Assembly: GCA_964408455.1 (NCBI GenBank)
Contig: CAYOZN010000004.1
Coordinates: 186,001 to 250,000 of the forward strand
DNA length: 64,000 bases
Reading direction: 5' to 3'
DNA from: CAYOZN01 sp964408455
GTDB taxonomy: Bacteria; Planctomycetota; Phycisphaerae; UBA1845; UTPLA1
Part shown: positions 1-9,104 of the stretch, in pieces
How positions within the stretch are numbered: the stretch's first letter is position 1
Layout: every line of letters begins with the position of its first letter
Position numbers and translations under genes: made by a program
Notes under the pieces: model-generated
The model's input: only the letters and a program-made list of their open reading frames with translations
Database searches by the model: none
What the model was told of the DNA's origin: nothing

Positions 1-1160
1 CGCGTTTCGGGGCGGGTGAAGTCGGGATAGACGCTCTCGCCGGGCCAGACCTTGCCGACGTAGGGCTTGCCGCTGCCGTCGCGGCAGAAGTGGTCGCCGA
101 CGACGCCTTCGTCGTAAACGAAGTAACCCGGATCGTGCTTGATGCCGGGGTCGACGATGAGCACGACCTTGTAGCCCAGCGACGCCAGTTCCTTCATGAG
201 CCTGGGCGGATTGGGAAAGCGCTCCCGATCCCAGGTAAAGCACCGAAAGGCATCCATGTAATCGATGTCGATATAGATGGTGTCGCAGGGGAGGCGGTTC
301 TTCCGCAGGCGGCGGGCAATCCAGCGGACCCGCTTGGCGGTTTCGTAGCTCCAGCGGCACTGCTGATAGCCGAGGGACCACAGCGGCGGCAGCGGCGTCG
401 CGCCGACAAGCGCGGCATAACGCGAGACGACGTCGCGGGGGGCGGGGCCGGGCAGAAAGTAGTAGTCCATCTCGCCGCCCGGTGCGCCGAAGGAATAATC
501 TCGTATCGAAGTCTTGCCCAGATCGAACGTCGCACGCCAGGTGTTGTCGAAGAAAATGCCGTGGGCGTGGCCCTTGTTCACGACCAGGCAGAACGGGTGC
601 GACTGGTAGAGTGGATCGGTCCACGAGTCGTGTTCGGCGGCGTCGTGGTTCCAGTCGACCAGGACCTGGCCGCGCTTGTCCATCGGGCAGCCGCGCTCGC
701 CGAGACCGAAAAAATGGTCGTCGTCGTTCAGCGACTTCCAGCAGCGGACTTCGCCGTTGTCCCATGCCATGCCCTTGCTGGGATCGTCAGCGCAGATGAG
801 GCCGCCATCGGCCGCGAGGAAGCCGATGCGGCAAGGCGAGCGCTGGATGCGGACGCTGGCGGATTCGGCGTGAAGGAAGATGGCATCGCCGTTTTCTTCC
901 ACGCGCCAGGGACCGGGGCCGTCGTCCTCGCGTGCCGCCACGACGGCCCACGAATGATCGCGGCCGAATACGCCGGTCGGTGCAAGCCGTACGCGGATGA
1001 TTCCGCGGCGCTCCGGCGTGATGCGCACCTGGGCCTCGCCGCAGTCGAGAAGAAGCCCGTCACTTTCGATGGCATAGTTGTTGACGGGCCCGAGCGACCG
1101 CCAGCCGAACCCTTCGGCGATGGCGTTGGCGGCGACGTCTTCGTTGCTGATTGAACCCAT
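1..1160 (-). CDS. GH31 alpha-glucosidase, N-terminal part (cut by window start)
   Basis: The reverse frame is open from an ATG at 1160 to the window edge (386 codons, no stop). The translation carries GH31 landmarks: QCRWSYETAKRVRWIARRLR near 302-362 and DTIYIDIDYMDAFRC near 240-285, both on the N-terminal side of the catalytic barrel. The nucleophile motif lies beyond the edge. GH31 enzymes release glucose from the non-reducing ends of maltodextrins. No signal peptide is visible (start MGSISNEDVA), so it is probably cytosolic and acts on imported oligosaccharides. A LacI-type palindrome lies 53 bp upstream, tying it to the transporter and GH13 genes. The family call is firm; exact specificity is not determined. 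Confidence 0.9.
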   Translation of the reverse strand, partial: MGSISNEDVAANAIAEGFGWRSLGPVNNYAIESDGLLLDCGEAQVRITPERRGIIRVRLAPTGVFGRDHSWAVVAAREDDGPGPWRVEENGDAIFLHAESASVRIQRSPCRIGFLAADGGLICADDPSKGMAWDNGEVRCWKSLNDDDHFFGLGERGCPMDKRGQVLVDWNHDAAEHDSWTDPLYQSHPFCLVVNKGHAHGIFFDNTWRATFDLGKTSIRDYSFGAPGGEMDYYFLPGPAPRDVVSRYAALVGATPLPPLWSLGYQQCRWSYETAKRVRWIARRLRKNRLPCDTIYIDIDYMDAFRCFTWDRERFPNPPRLMKELASLGYKVVLIVDPGIKHDPGYFVYDEGVVGDHFCRDGSGKPYVGKVWPGESVYPDFTRPET

Positions 1161-1212
1161 AGGGATTGTCCAAAAATGACGAGGCTATGGCCGTATGCCG
1201 ATGATCCTTGGC

Positions 1213-1230
1213 TGGTAAAACATTTTATCA
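1213..1230. promoter_or_regulatory. LacI-type operator upstream of GH31
   Basis: TGGTAAAACATTTTATCA reads almost the same on both strands (14 of 18 positions symmetric). It lies 53 bp upstream of the GH31 start and matches three other sites in the window (8991, 10331, 18741). The form resembles maltose-type LacI/CcpA operators. Binding by the local LacI protein is inferred. Confidence 0.75.
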
Positions 1231-1321
1231 TACCGTCAAACCGGCAACAAGCGGCACAAACGGCAATATGTGAGATGGAGATCCGGGTAGAGACGATGCC
1301 GCACCGTGAACGTGGGCTCGA

Positions 1322-1522
1322 TTAACGATGTGAGGCTTGGCGTGCCTCAAAACGCGCGATTTCTTCCTTGAGCTGATTGATCAGCCGCTTCAGCGATTCC
1401 ATTGTCACCTCGCGAAGGCGAGGGTCTTCCGACCCGTCCGACCGCAGCGCCTCGTAGTCGGCTTCGAGCATGCGCAGCTTGGCTCGAGTGTTGGCGAGTT
1501 CTTGTTCAGATTCGAGGCTCAA
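1322..1522 (-). CDS. Small coiled-coil protein, 66 aa
   Basis: Small acidic/basic helical protein with heptad-like spacing throughout (ELANTRAKLRMLEADYEALR ... ESLKRLINQLKEEIARFEAR), so probably one long coiled coil. It starts with TTG at 1522, and that codon overlaps the TGA stop of the preceding gene (TTGA), which implies translational coupling. Its only visible partner is the interrupted nucleotidyltransferase-like gene upstream. The pairing looks like a two-gene accessory module inserted between the MalG permease and GH31 genes. Function is unknown; it may be a partner or inhibitor of the upstream protein. Confidence 0.6.
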   Translation of the reverse strand: MSLESEQELANTRAKLRMLEADYEALRSDGSEDPRLREVTMESLKRLINQLKEEIARFEARQASHR

Positions 1523-1920
1523 GGAACTAGCTCCACCATGCTCTTCGCAATGCCCTTGCGGTCGGTCGCAAAGTACACCTCGACGAGCTTCTTAAATTCG
1601 CGTTCCCGGACCAAAGCGATCTCAAGGAAGGGAAGGCCTTCGCGTAATTCGTTCTCCGCGGCAGCATCAAGCTGTTGTCCAGTTCCCGCAAGCAGAACAC
1701 AGTCGACATCATTGGGTTCAATTATATTGGTGACAAAACTGCCGTTCAACACGATCCTTTGAACGCCGGCTCGCGCGGCAAGCTCCACCATCCAGATCAG
1801 AGACTCCATCTGAACCCGGCGCAGCTCAGAATACATGCCAAAACGCTATCTGACTTCATCGAGTGTTGCAGCATGCAAATCTGGCGGCAAGAAACCGTGC
1901 TCGTCAAATGGTGGGATCAC
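1519..1920 (-). pseudogene. DUF6932-like nucleotidyltransferase-fold gene interrupted by in-frame TAG
   Basis: From a GTG at 1920, preceded by a good Shine-Dalgarno (GAGGTGA), the frame reads IPPFDEHGFLPPDLHAATLD, then EVR, then TAG at 1846-1848, and continues in the same frame as RFGMYSELRRVQ to a TGA at 1519. The opening IPPF(D/N)E-GxLPPGxH-AT is how I remember DUF6932 proteins beginning. The continuation has a GS(x)n DxD nucleotidyltransferase-like signature (LNGSFVTNIIEPNDVDCVLL). The amber codon sits where the family continues uninterrupted. The downstream part could restart at ATG 1836, but would lack the conserved N-terminus. It is a recent nonsense mutation, a read-through gene or a sequence error. 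Confidence 0.65.
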
Positions 1921-1949
1921 CGCTCACCTCACAATGAAAATTCCGCCCG

Positions 1950-2804
1950 TCAGCCCTTCACACCGCCCAGCATCAGCCCGCTCACGAACTGCCGCTGCGC
2001 CACGAAGAACAGCACGATGCACGGCACCATCGTCACGATGCTGGCCGCCATCAGAAAGTGCGCATCGCGGAAGTCGCCGTACTGGTTCTGAAAGCTGTTG
2101 AGTGCCACCGCAAGTGTCATCTGCTCTTCACTTTGCAGGTAGATCAGCGGGCCCATGAAGTCGTTCCACGTGCCGATGAAGGTGAAGATGGCGGTGATGG
2201 CGATGACCGGCTTGCAGATGGGCAGCATGATCTGAAGCCAGACGCGAAAGTGCCCGCAGCCGTCGATGCGGGCGGCCTCGATCAGCGCCTCGGGCACCTG
2301 GGCGAAGAACTGGCGGAACATGAAGATGAAGAACGGCGTGCCGAAGAAGAGCGGCACGACCAGCGGCAGAATGGTATCGATCCACCCGAAGCTGCGGAAC
2401 ATGATGAACATGGGGATCATCGTGACCTGCATGGGGAGCATCATGGTCGCGATCATGATGATGAAGAGCGCGTCGCGCCCGCGGAACCGCAGTCGCGCAA
2501 ACGAGTAGCCCACGAGGCTGCACGACAGGACCTGGCCGATGACGCACAGCGTGGTGATGACGACGGTGTTGGCGAGTGCGTCGAGGAAGCTGATCCAGGG
2601 AATGCTGCCGATGCGCCTGAGGGCCGCGGGATAGTTCTTCCAGTTGGCGACGGAGGGCCAGAGGTTCAGCTCGGCGCCGGACATGGAGGCCTCTTCGGCG
2701 GTGGAGAGGCTGGTGACGGCCATCCACCAGAAGGGGAAGAGCATGGCGAGGGAGCCAGTGAGGAGAACAAGGAGGATCAAAATGGAGGAGACACGTCGGT
2801 TCAT
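1950..2804 (-). CDS. Carbohydrate ABC transporter permease, MalG type
   Basis: Inner-membrane permease of the CUT1 class, 284 aa from ATG 2804 (a TTG at 2813 is the longer alternative). It has an N-terminal membrane anchor, about six transmembrane segments, and the EAA loop that docks the ATPase (EALIEAARIDGCGHF followed by LP). It lies 173 bp downstream of the fused binding-protein/MalF gene in the same direction and would complete the permease heterodimer. No ATP-binding subunit gene is in the window, so a shared MsmK/MalK-type ATPase encoded elsewhere is expected. The substrate is inferred as maltodextrin from the neighbouring GH13, GH31 and LacI genes. Confidence 0.92.
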   Translation of the reverse strand: MNRRVSSILILLVLLTGSLAMLFPFWWMAVTSLSTAEEASMSGAELNLWPSVANWKNYPAALRRIGSIPWISFLDALANTVVITTLCVIGQVLSCSLVGYSFARLRFRGRDALFIIMIATMMLPMQVTMIPMFIMFRSFGWIDTILPLVVPLFFGTPFFIFMFRQFFAQVPEALIEAARIDGCGHFRVWLQIMLPICKPVIAITAIFTFIGTWNDFMGPLIYLQSEEQMTLAVALNSFQNQYGDFRDAHFLMAASIVTMVPCIVLFFVAQRQFVSGLMLGGVKG

Positions 2805-2903
2805 GTTATTCAACGATTCGCTGCCGGCTGGTTTCGAGACGTTGCCGGCTGCATCGGTGCGATCACTTCCACCCTGAATTCCTCACGCACAGCAGCCTTG
2901 TAA

Positions 2904-2921
2904 GGGCCGACCGTTCGGCCC
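2904..2921. other. Intercistronic hairpin between malEF-like and malG-like genes
   Basis: GGGCCGACCGTTCGGCCC forms a perfect 7-bp stem with a 4-base loop in the 173-bp gap between the two permease genes. It has no T-run, so it looks more like an mRNA-stabilising or processing hairpin than a terminator. Confidence 0.5.
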
Positions 2922-2977
2922 CGTAGGCGGCGAACCATTACGCGGTGGGCTTTGATCTTCGCTCCTTCGTGGCAACG

Positions 2978-5362
2978 CTACGCCTTCAACCCCTCATAAT
3001 GCACAAACCGCCGGCTTCCGCGCATCACCAGCAGCGTGAGCACCAGGACGATGATCAGCAGCAGCCACGCCAGCGCAGAGGCGTAGCCCATCCGGTGGAT
3101 GTCGAACGCCTGCCCATACAGATACACCACGTAGAATCGCGTCGCGTCGCCGGGGCCGCCGCCGGTCATGATCCACGCCTGCGTGAACACCTGAAACGAC
3201 GCAATGATGGCGATGATCACGTTGAACAGGATCACCGGGCTGAGCATCGGCAGCGTGACGTGCACGAACTTGCGCCAGCCGACGGCGCCGTCGATGTCGG
3301 CGGCCTCGTACAATTCCCCGGGGATACCCTTCAGCCCCGCCAGATAGACCATCATCGTACCGCCGATGGTCCACAGGTTGACGATGGCAAAGGCGGGCAC
3401 GGCCCAGGTGTCGGCATCCTTCTCGAACCACGCGGGCGGATGCCATCCAGATGGCAGCAATTGAACGAGCACGCTGTTCAACAGGCCGTGCTCGTGGTGG
3501 AAGACCCACTTCCACATGACCGCCATGCCGACGCCGGCCAGCACGCTGGGGAGATACCAGACGGCGCGAAAGGCGCCGATGGAGCGCCAATCGCGGCTGA
3601 GCAGCCACGCGGCGCCCAGGGCGGCCAATTGCCCCGTGGGCACGGCGAGGAAGGCATATTGCGCCGTCACCCACAGCGAGTGGTGAAAGCGGGCGTCGTG
3701 CAGGGCCATGGACTTGAAATTGTCGAGACCGACCCATTCCGCATGGGACAGCGCGCTCATGCCGCTCCAGTTCATGAACGAGAGCAACAGCGACATCACG
3801 ATTGGGAACGCCGTGAAGGCGAAAAAGCCGATCGCCCACGGGCTGATCATCAGCAGGCCGGCCGTTTCTTCGCCAAGTGCCAGCCCGCGCGGGCGACGCT
3901 TCCACCACAGCCCCGCGCCTGCCGCCGCGAGCGCGACAAGCGGCAGCACGAGGCTCCACGTCAGAACGCGCCAGTTCACCCGGGAATAGTGCTGTTTCTC
4001 CAGGTTGGTGCGATCGTTCTCGCGCCAGGATGCGGCGACCCGCGGCAGGATGGCGTCGACCGGATTGTCCTGCTTGAAAATGCGCTCCAGCCCGATGCGG
4101 AGCTGCTCGAGATAGCGCGGATCGGCCGGCCAGTCGATCGGCCGCGCGAACTCAGTCGCATCGAGATACACGCGCCAGTTCTGCGGCCGAAGGTGCTCCT
4201 GGCTGAAGGCGGAGCCGTACGCCACGCTCTTAAGCACCGGAATCGCAAGCCCTGCCTCGCTCATCAGGGCCTGTCCGCGCGGGCCATTCAGATATTTCAC
4301 AAATCGCCACGCCTGCTCCTTGTAAGGCGTGTCGCGGGCAATGCCCCAGCCGGTGGTGAAGATGCCGTTACGCGGTGGCTTGCCGGCGGCGTGCGGCAAC
4401 GGGGCAAAATCCCAGTCGAAGTCGCGAATCAGCCGGTAGGTCGGCACCTTCCAGCGACCGAATGGCCCCGCAAGCCCCACGTTTCCCGCGAGAAAGGGCT
4501 CGAGATGTGTCTCAAGCTGCGTCTTGGCGGAAACGAGCGTGCGGCGTTCGTTGTGAAACCAGCCGCGCAGTTTTTCCAGCGCGGCGCGAAGTTCGGGATC
4601 GTCGAAGTAATATTCGCCCCAGTCGTCGCTGGCAAATTCGCAGCCGTGCGTCCAGGCGAAGATGCGGACCATCGATTCCCACGTGACGAAGTCGGCCCCA
4701 TAGCAGCCGGGCAGCTTCGCCACCGCGCGGGCCGTTTCGATTAACTCCTCCCACGTCCAGCCCCCTGCCGGCGGCTCGGCCACGCCGGCGCGACGAAGCA
4801 GGTCCTTGTTGTAATAGAAGCCGGCGGCGGTGAAGTCCTTGGGCAGTGCCACAAGCCTGCCACTGCCGACGCGTTGCGTCGCGTCGTCGAACTGGAAGCA
4901 GCGCACCACCGACGGAAAATAATCGCTCAAGTCAACCGTCGCGCGGCCGGCCGCACGGTCCTGGGCGATCAGCTCTTCCACATCGGCAAGCAGGTTTTTC
5001 GATGCAAAGTCGGCGACTTTCTCATAGCCCAGATAGAACACGTCCGGCGGATCGCCGGCGGCGAACATGGTCTGAAGCTTGGTGTTGACGGCGGCGGCCT
5101 GACCCAGGTTCACCCGCTTGATGCGGATGTCCCGGTTTTCGGGCAAGCTCTCAAAATCCTTCACCAGCTGCGCGACGATCGCATCCTCGTTGTCCTCGCC
5201 CCACTGGATGACCGTGAGCTGCACCTGGCCAGGGGCGAGGCCGCGCGCCCGAAGAGGGCGAATCACGAACACCCAGCTAAAGGAAAAGACGAGCAGGGCC
5301 GCAGCAACAAGGGCAACGGCGAATCGTGTTCCGCGTGCCAGTTGCGTCAGAGAGAGATGCAT
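2978..5362 (-). CDS. Fused sugar-binding protein and MalF-type permease (MalE-MalF fusion)
   Basis: Single 794-aa polypeptide. Residues 13-34 are an N-terminal membrane anchor. Residues about 48-440 are a family-1 extracellular solute-binding domain (VIQWGEDNEDAIVAQLVKDF; DPPDVFYLGYEKVADF; NGIFTTGWGIA). Residues about 466-486 form an extra transmembrane segment. Residues about 500-794 are a MalF-type permease with SPWAIGFFAFTAFPIVMSLL and an EAA loop (ELYEAADIDGAVGWRKF then LP) at 683-705. The binding protein is therefore tethered at both ends beside its own channel rather than free or lipid-anchored. There is no stop or frameshift at the junction. It is followed by the MalG-type gene. It ends in TAG. 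Confidence 0.93.
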   Translation of the reverse strand: MHLSLTQLARGTRFAVALVAAALLVFSFSWVFVIRPLRARGLAPGQVQLTVIQWGEDNEDAIVAQLVKDFESLPENRDIRIKRVNLGQAAAVNTKLQTMFAAGDPPDVFYLGYEKVADFASKNLLADVEELIAQDRAAGRATVDLSDYFPSVVRCFQFDDATQRVGSGRLVALPKDFTAAGFYYNKDLLRRAGVAEPPAGGWTWEELIETARAVAKLPGCYGADFVTWESMVRIFAWTHGCEFASDDWGEYYFDDPELRAALEKLRGWFHNERRTLVSAKTQLETHLEPFLAGNVGLAGPFGRWKVPTYRLIRDFDWDFAPLPHAAGKPPRNGIFTTGWGIARDTPYKEQAWRFVKYLNGPRGQALMSEAGLAIPVLKSVAYGSAFSQEHLRPQNWRVYLDATEFARPIDWPADPRYLEQLRIGLERIFKQDNPVDAILPRVAASWRENDRTNLEKQHYSRVNWRVLTWSLVLPLVALAAAGAGLWWKRRPRGLALGEETAGLLMISPWAIGFFAFTAFPIVMSLLLSFMNWSGMSALSHAEWVGLDNFKSMALHDARFHHSLWVTAQYAFLAVPTGQLAALGAAWLLSRDWRSIGAFRAVWYLPSVLAGVGMAVMWKWVFHHEHGLLNSVLVQLLPSGWHPPAWFEKDADTWAVPAFAIVNLWTIGGTMMVYLAGLKGIPGELYEAADIDGAVGWRKFVHVTLPMLSPVILFNVIIAIIASFQVFTQAWIMTGGGPGDATRFYVVYLYGQAFDIHRMGYASALAWLLLIIVLVLTLLVMRGSRRFVHYEGLKA

Positions 5363-5647
5363 CGATGAACAGGATGAACAGAATAAGGGGAAAGGAGATC
5401 GGAGCCTTTGTGATCTGCTGATGTGGTGATCTGCTGACGTGGTTCCATGCTCGCCATCTCAAGACTCTAATTATATTTAGAATTCAGATCCCAAATCTCA
5501 GATCTCAAATTTCACATCTCAACTAACTCACGGGTCAAAACTCACGTTTCATTACTCACATCACGTCTCGCGTATTTGCATTTCAGAAATTCGAGGGTCC
5601 ATCTCAGCTTCTGACAATAAGTTCGCTTTCAAAATCAAATTCAGGCG
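5363..5647. other. AT-rich spacer with degenerate short repeats
   Basis: This 285-bp gap between the GH13 and transporter genes is clearly AT-richer than its surroundings. From about 5485 to 5570 it holds near-repeats of the type ATCTCAAAT / CACATCTCAACT / ACTCACGTTT. I see no gene, no LacI-type palindrome and no clear terminator. Confidence 0.4.
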
Positions 5648-8600
5648 TCAGGGTGCGTGTCGCGCGAAGATGGCAGCCGTGCGTCCCGCGAGCGTGCCGC
5701 CCACCAGTTTGCCATCCTTGACGTGCCATTTTGACGAAACCCCGGGCCGGACGCGAATTGCCGTTCGCGACGCAGAATCGTCCGCGACCGCCGCGACCAG
5801 CTCCGCTTGTTCGGGATCGTCGAGCCGCACGATCCGGGCGGTCTCGGGCCAGTCCACCGGTACATTGACGCGGTGCGATTTGTCGGAATTGTTGATGAAC
5901 ACGACGACGCTCTCGTCGCCGAGGACGCGGGCGTAGGCATACACCCTTCGCCGGTCGTCCGTCATGAGCGTGTGAAATGCGCCGAGTTGCAGGGCGGGAC
6001 AGGCCTGGCGGATGGCGATCATGCGCCGATAGTGTTCAAGCAACTGCGGCTCGATGCGCTCCTCGGGATCGTCATTGGGCAGGTCGGGCCAGATCATCGG
6101 CTTGCGATCGGATGGATCGTCCGCACCGTACATGCCCACCTCGTCGCCATAGTAAATCATCGGCGCCCCGGGAAAGGTCATCTGAAATGTGACCATGGGC
6201 AGCAGGCGGCGATAGCATTCGGATGTCGGCCTGGCCGTGTTGTAATTGGGGCCGTTGTCCTGGAGCCGATTGGCCTGGTCGTACTCGAGGTCCGGGTTCA
6301 TGAACATCGAGGCCACGCGGTCGGTGTCGTGGCTGTCGAACAGGTTCTGAAGGACGTAGTTGACCTGCGGCGTGTACCAGGCGAGCTGCTCCCGCAGTTC
6401 CGCGTCGAACCGTGCCGGCTTGATGGCACGCTTGTTGTTCACGAAGAACCGCTGCGCCGAGCGGGCGAAGGGATAGTTCATGACGGCGTCGAAGGTGCGG
6501 CCGTCGAGCCAGGCCCGGCTCTCCTGCCATAGCTCGGCGACGATATAGGCATCGGGATTGATCTCTTTGACAAGTTTGCGCCAATCCTTCCAGAAGTGCT
6601 CGTTGATATCACTGGCGACATCGAGGCGCCAGCCGTCGATGCCATCGGAGGGGTCGCCGTCGCCATCGGGATCCATCCAGCGGCGGGTGACGGCGAAGAT
6701 ATGTTGGCGAACCGGCCGGGCCAATCCCAGGGCATCGTCGTGCTTGAGCCGCGGCAGCGAACCGTCATCGCGATCCCACGCCTTGTAGTGGAAGGGCTCG
6801 AAGCTGACGATGTCGAACCAGCCGGCGTATGGGGACTTTTTGCCTTTCTTGAGCACGTCGCGAAAGGCCCAGAAATCGCGCCCGACGTGGTTGAACACGC
6901 CATCGATGATGACCTTGAAGCCCTGCCGATGGGCTTCTTTCAGGAAAGCCAGAAAAACCTTGTCGCTCTCGGACCACTGCCACGTATGCGGGTCGGCCGT
7001 TTCGCCGCGCACCTGGGCGAGAGAATTGTGCACCCCGAAGTGATCGTCGATGTGGCGATAGTCCGAAGCGTCGTATTTGTGCAGCGACTGGGCCTGGAAA
7101 ATCGGATTGAAGTAGATGGCGGTGACGCCCAGTTCGCGCAGATAAGGTAGCTTCTCCTGCACCCCCTGAATATCGCCGCCGTATCGCCGATCGTAAATGA
7201 ATTCGTGAAACTTGCCCTTTTCCTCGTAGCTCCACCGCGCGCCCTCATTGGTGCGCGATGCCGGTCTGCGGTGTGGATCGCGGTACGGCTTGAACCATTC
7301 GTGCGTCCAGGGCACGGTCGTCCGCGGATCGTTCGATTTATCGCCATTGCGGAACCGCTCCGGAAAGATCTGGTACCAGACGGCGGTCTTCGCCCAGTCG
7401 GGCGTCTGCCAGTCCGGCTGGATGGCCGCCTCGAACGGGGCCGGTGACGTCGTCGTGGCATCCTCGGTCGAGACGATGCCGCCCGCCCCGAGGACGACGC
7501 CGGCGGGCCCGTCGAACGCCTCCAGCCGGTAACGCACGCGTTCGCCGCCGCAACGGAATGTGGCGGACCAGAACTGGAAGCCGGCCGAGACCGACTCCGG
7601 AAACAGCGGATAGCGGGCAAGCTCTTCGCCCTCGGTGGAGAGTATGGCCAGTGCCGCCCTGGTGACATCCTTGTCCAGCGTGCGGAGCCGCAGGCTGGCG
7701 AGGCCGCGCCCGAACGGCGAAAAATACCAGTTCGAAGCGGGATCGTGCTTCAGCCCGGCCCGCACGATGCTTCCCGGCTCCGGCGGGCCCATGGTGCGCG
7801 CGTCGTCGCCCACGATCAGACCGCTGTTGAAGCCACCGTTGCCGTCCGACGCACGGAGTTCGCGATCGGCCGCCGGATCCTCCAGATGAACCACGCCGTT
7901 CACCAGGAATTTGTAATGGTGCACGCCGTCGGGCAGCTCGATTACCGACGAAAACCGGTCGGCCGTCTCGCGGCGCAGCGGATGCGCACCGGCCCGCCAG
8001 CCGTTGAAGCTGCCGACCAGCTCGACCCGTTCGATCACGAAGTCCTGCGGCAGGCCCTCCATCGCCTCGCGATCGAACTGGAATGCATGCCAGCCGTTGG
8101 CAACGGTCGTCACGTCGAGAGTCTCCACATCGAAGCGAACCAGCAGTGGTTCGTTGGACTGTTCCGCTTGAATGGTAACGGGCAATGGCCGGGGAAGGGA
8201 AAAGCCCCGAATGGCCAGCTTCTGCGAAGTGTTTGACGGAACGACGCCGCCCCACGCCGTCGCAGAAAGGCGTTCGAGCGGCAGGATGAATTCGCCGGTC
8301 GCGGCATCGACGAGATCGAAGGCATCCCCCAATTGCACGGCAATCCCCGTACGTTCTGCGCCGCGATCGTCGCGAACCGCGAGGTTGATGTTATAGACGC
8401 CGGCGGCAGGTATCGTGAGGCGAGCCGTTCGCTCCGACAATTTCTCGACCTGAATGCCGGCGCCCTGCGCGACCTCGCCGCCGGCCGCACTGGCCGTAAA
8501 CTCGAAGTCAACCGCGCCGCCGCCGCCGGGCAGCACGCTTCGCGCGGCGCTGAGTTCGTAAGTGTCATGACGGAGGCATCTCACATCCAGTACCGGGACG

Positions 8601-8983
8601 GGCCGCCGCGGCTTCGCCGGCTCGATGGTCCACGCCGGCGGCTCAAGCGACAGGCCGATCCGGTAGTAGCCGGACCGCCGGATGACAAGCGCGATGTCGC
8701 CGCCCGGTTGTGCAAGGCGGCCCCCACCGGCGTCGCCCAGATGCCGGTTCCACGAGCCATCGAACACAAACTTGAAGCTGCTCGCGCCGGCATCAAAGAA
8801 CCGGTCCAGCGCGTACGATCCGTCGCCGGTCTTTTCCATCCGCCATGTCGAATCGCTGGTCGCCCAGTTGTTGAAGGTGCCGGCCAGGTTGATCGACTGT
8901 CCCGCGACAGGCGCGGCCGAACAGGCTGCCAGCGCCATGACCGCCAGCACAAAGCTGCGCGCACCGTGCATGCGGGAAGGCAT
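5648..8983 (-). CDS. Exported GH13 maltodextrin-degrading enzyme (neopullulanase/cyclomaltodextrinase-like)
   Basis: 1111 aa from ATG 8983. The frame stays open to 9064, but the LacI-type operator at 8991-9008 would then be inside the gene, so 8983 or 8971 is preferred. The N-terminus is an export signal with a possible lipobox (ALAAC, SAAP after it). Next come a starch-binding-like domain (NLAGTFNNWA), a PKD-like domain, a CBM48-like domain (ELVGSFNGWRAGAHPL) and a cyclomaltodextrinase-type N-domain. The GH13 barrel follows, with nucleophile Asp788 (DGWRLDVA), acid/base Glu817 (IVAELW) and Asp886 (LFDSHDTD). It probably degrades starch or cyclic dextrins outside the cytoplasm, feeding the adjacent transporter downstream. 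Confidence 0.92.
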   Translation of the reverse strand: MPSRMHGARSFVLAVMALAACSAAPVAGQSINLAGTFNNWATSDSTWRMEKTGDGSYALDRFFDAGASSFKFVFDGSWNRHLGDAGGGRLAQPGGDIALVIRRSGYYRIGLSLEPPAWTIEPAKPRRPVPVLDVRCLRHDTYELSAARSVLPGGGGAVDFEFTASAAGGEVAQGAGIQVEKLSERTARLTIPAAGVYNINLAVRDDRGAERTGIAVQLGDAFDLVDAATGEFILPLERLSATAWGGVVPSNTSQKLAIRGFSLPRPLPVTIQAEQSNEPLLVRFDVETLDVTTVANGWHAFQFDREAMEGLPQDFVIERVELVGSFNGWRAGAHPLRRETADRFSSVIELPDGVHHYKFLVNGVVHLEDPAADRELRASDGNGGFNSGLIVGDDARTMGPPEPGSIVRAGLKHDPASNWYFSPFGRGLASLRLRTLDKDVTRAALAILSTEGEELARYPLFPESVSAGFQFWSATFRCGGERVRYRLEAFDGPAGVVLGAGGIVSTEDATTTSPAPFEAAIQPDWQTPDWAKTAVWYQIFPERFRNGDKSNDPRTTVPWTHEWFKPYRDPHRRPASRTNEGARWSYEEKGKFHEFIYDRRYGGDIQGVQEKLPYLRELGVTAIYFNPIFQAQSLHKYDASDYRHIDDHFGVHNSLAQVRGETADPHTWQWSESDKVFLAFLKEAHRQGFKVIIDGVFNHVGRDFWAFRDVLKKGKKSPYAGWFDIVSFEPFHYKAWDRDDGSLPRLKHDDALGLARPVRQHIFAVTRRWMDPDGDGDPSDGIDGWRLDVASDINEHFWKDWRKLVKEINPDAYIVAELWQESRAWLDGRTFDAVMNYPFARSAQRFFVNNKRAIKPARFDAELREQLAWYTPQVNYVLQNLFDSHDTDRVASMFMNPDLEYDQANRLQDNGPNYNTARPTSECYRRLLPMVTFQMTFPGAPMIYYGDEVGMYGADDPSDRKPMIWPDLPNDDPEERIEPQLLEHYRRMIAIRQACPALQLGAFHTLMTDDRRRVYAYARVLGDESVVVFINNSDKSHRVNVPVDWPETARIVRLDDPEQAELVAAVADDSASRTAIRVRPGVSSKWHVKDGKLVGGTLAGRTAAIFARHAP

Positions 8984-8990
8984 TTGCCGA

Positions 8991-9008
8991 TGGAAAAGCG
9001 TTTTATCA
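8991..9008. promoter_or_regulatory. LacI-type operator upstream of GH13 gene
   Basis: TGGAAAAGCGTTTTATCA matches the site at 1213 at 15 of 18 positions. It lies 8 bp upstream of ATG 8983, where a bound repressor would block transcription into the GH13, malEF-like and malG-like run. Its position also argues against the longer reading of the GH13 gene. Confidence 0.75.
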
Positions 9009-9104
9009 TCCGGCGCCAAAAAAAGGACGCGGTTCGTCCCATGCATGCAGCACCTGCCTTCCATCGCGCGGTTCTTCCGTCGGGGCCTCCGATTGTATCG
9101 TGAG

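Noticed and set aside
90..1154. Plus-strand 354-codon frame over the GH31 region
   Set aside because: It is the mirror of the GH31 coding frame; its product has no domain, while the minus strand shows clear GH31 motifs.
2945..4744. Plus-strand 599-codon frame
   Set aside because: Antisense to the fused transporter gene; composition rich in His, Arg and Gln, as expected of a shadow.
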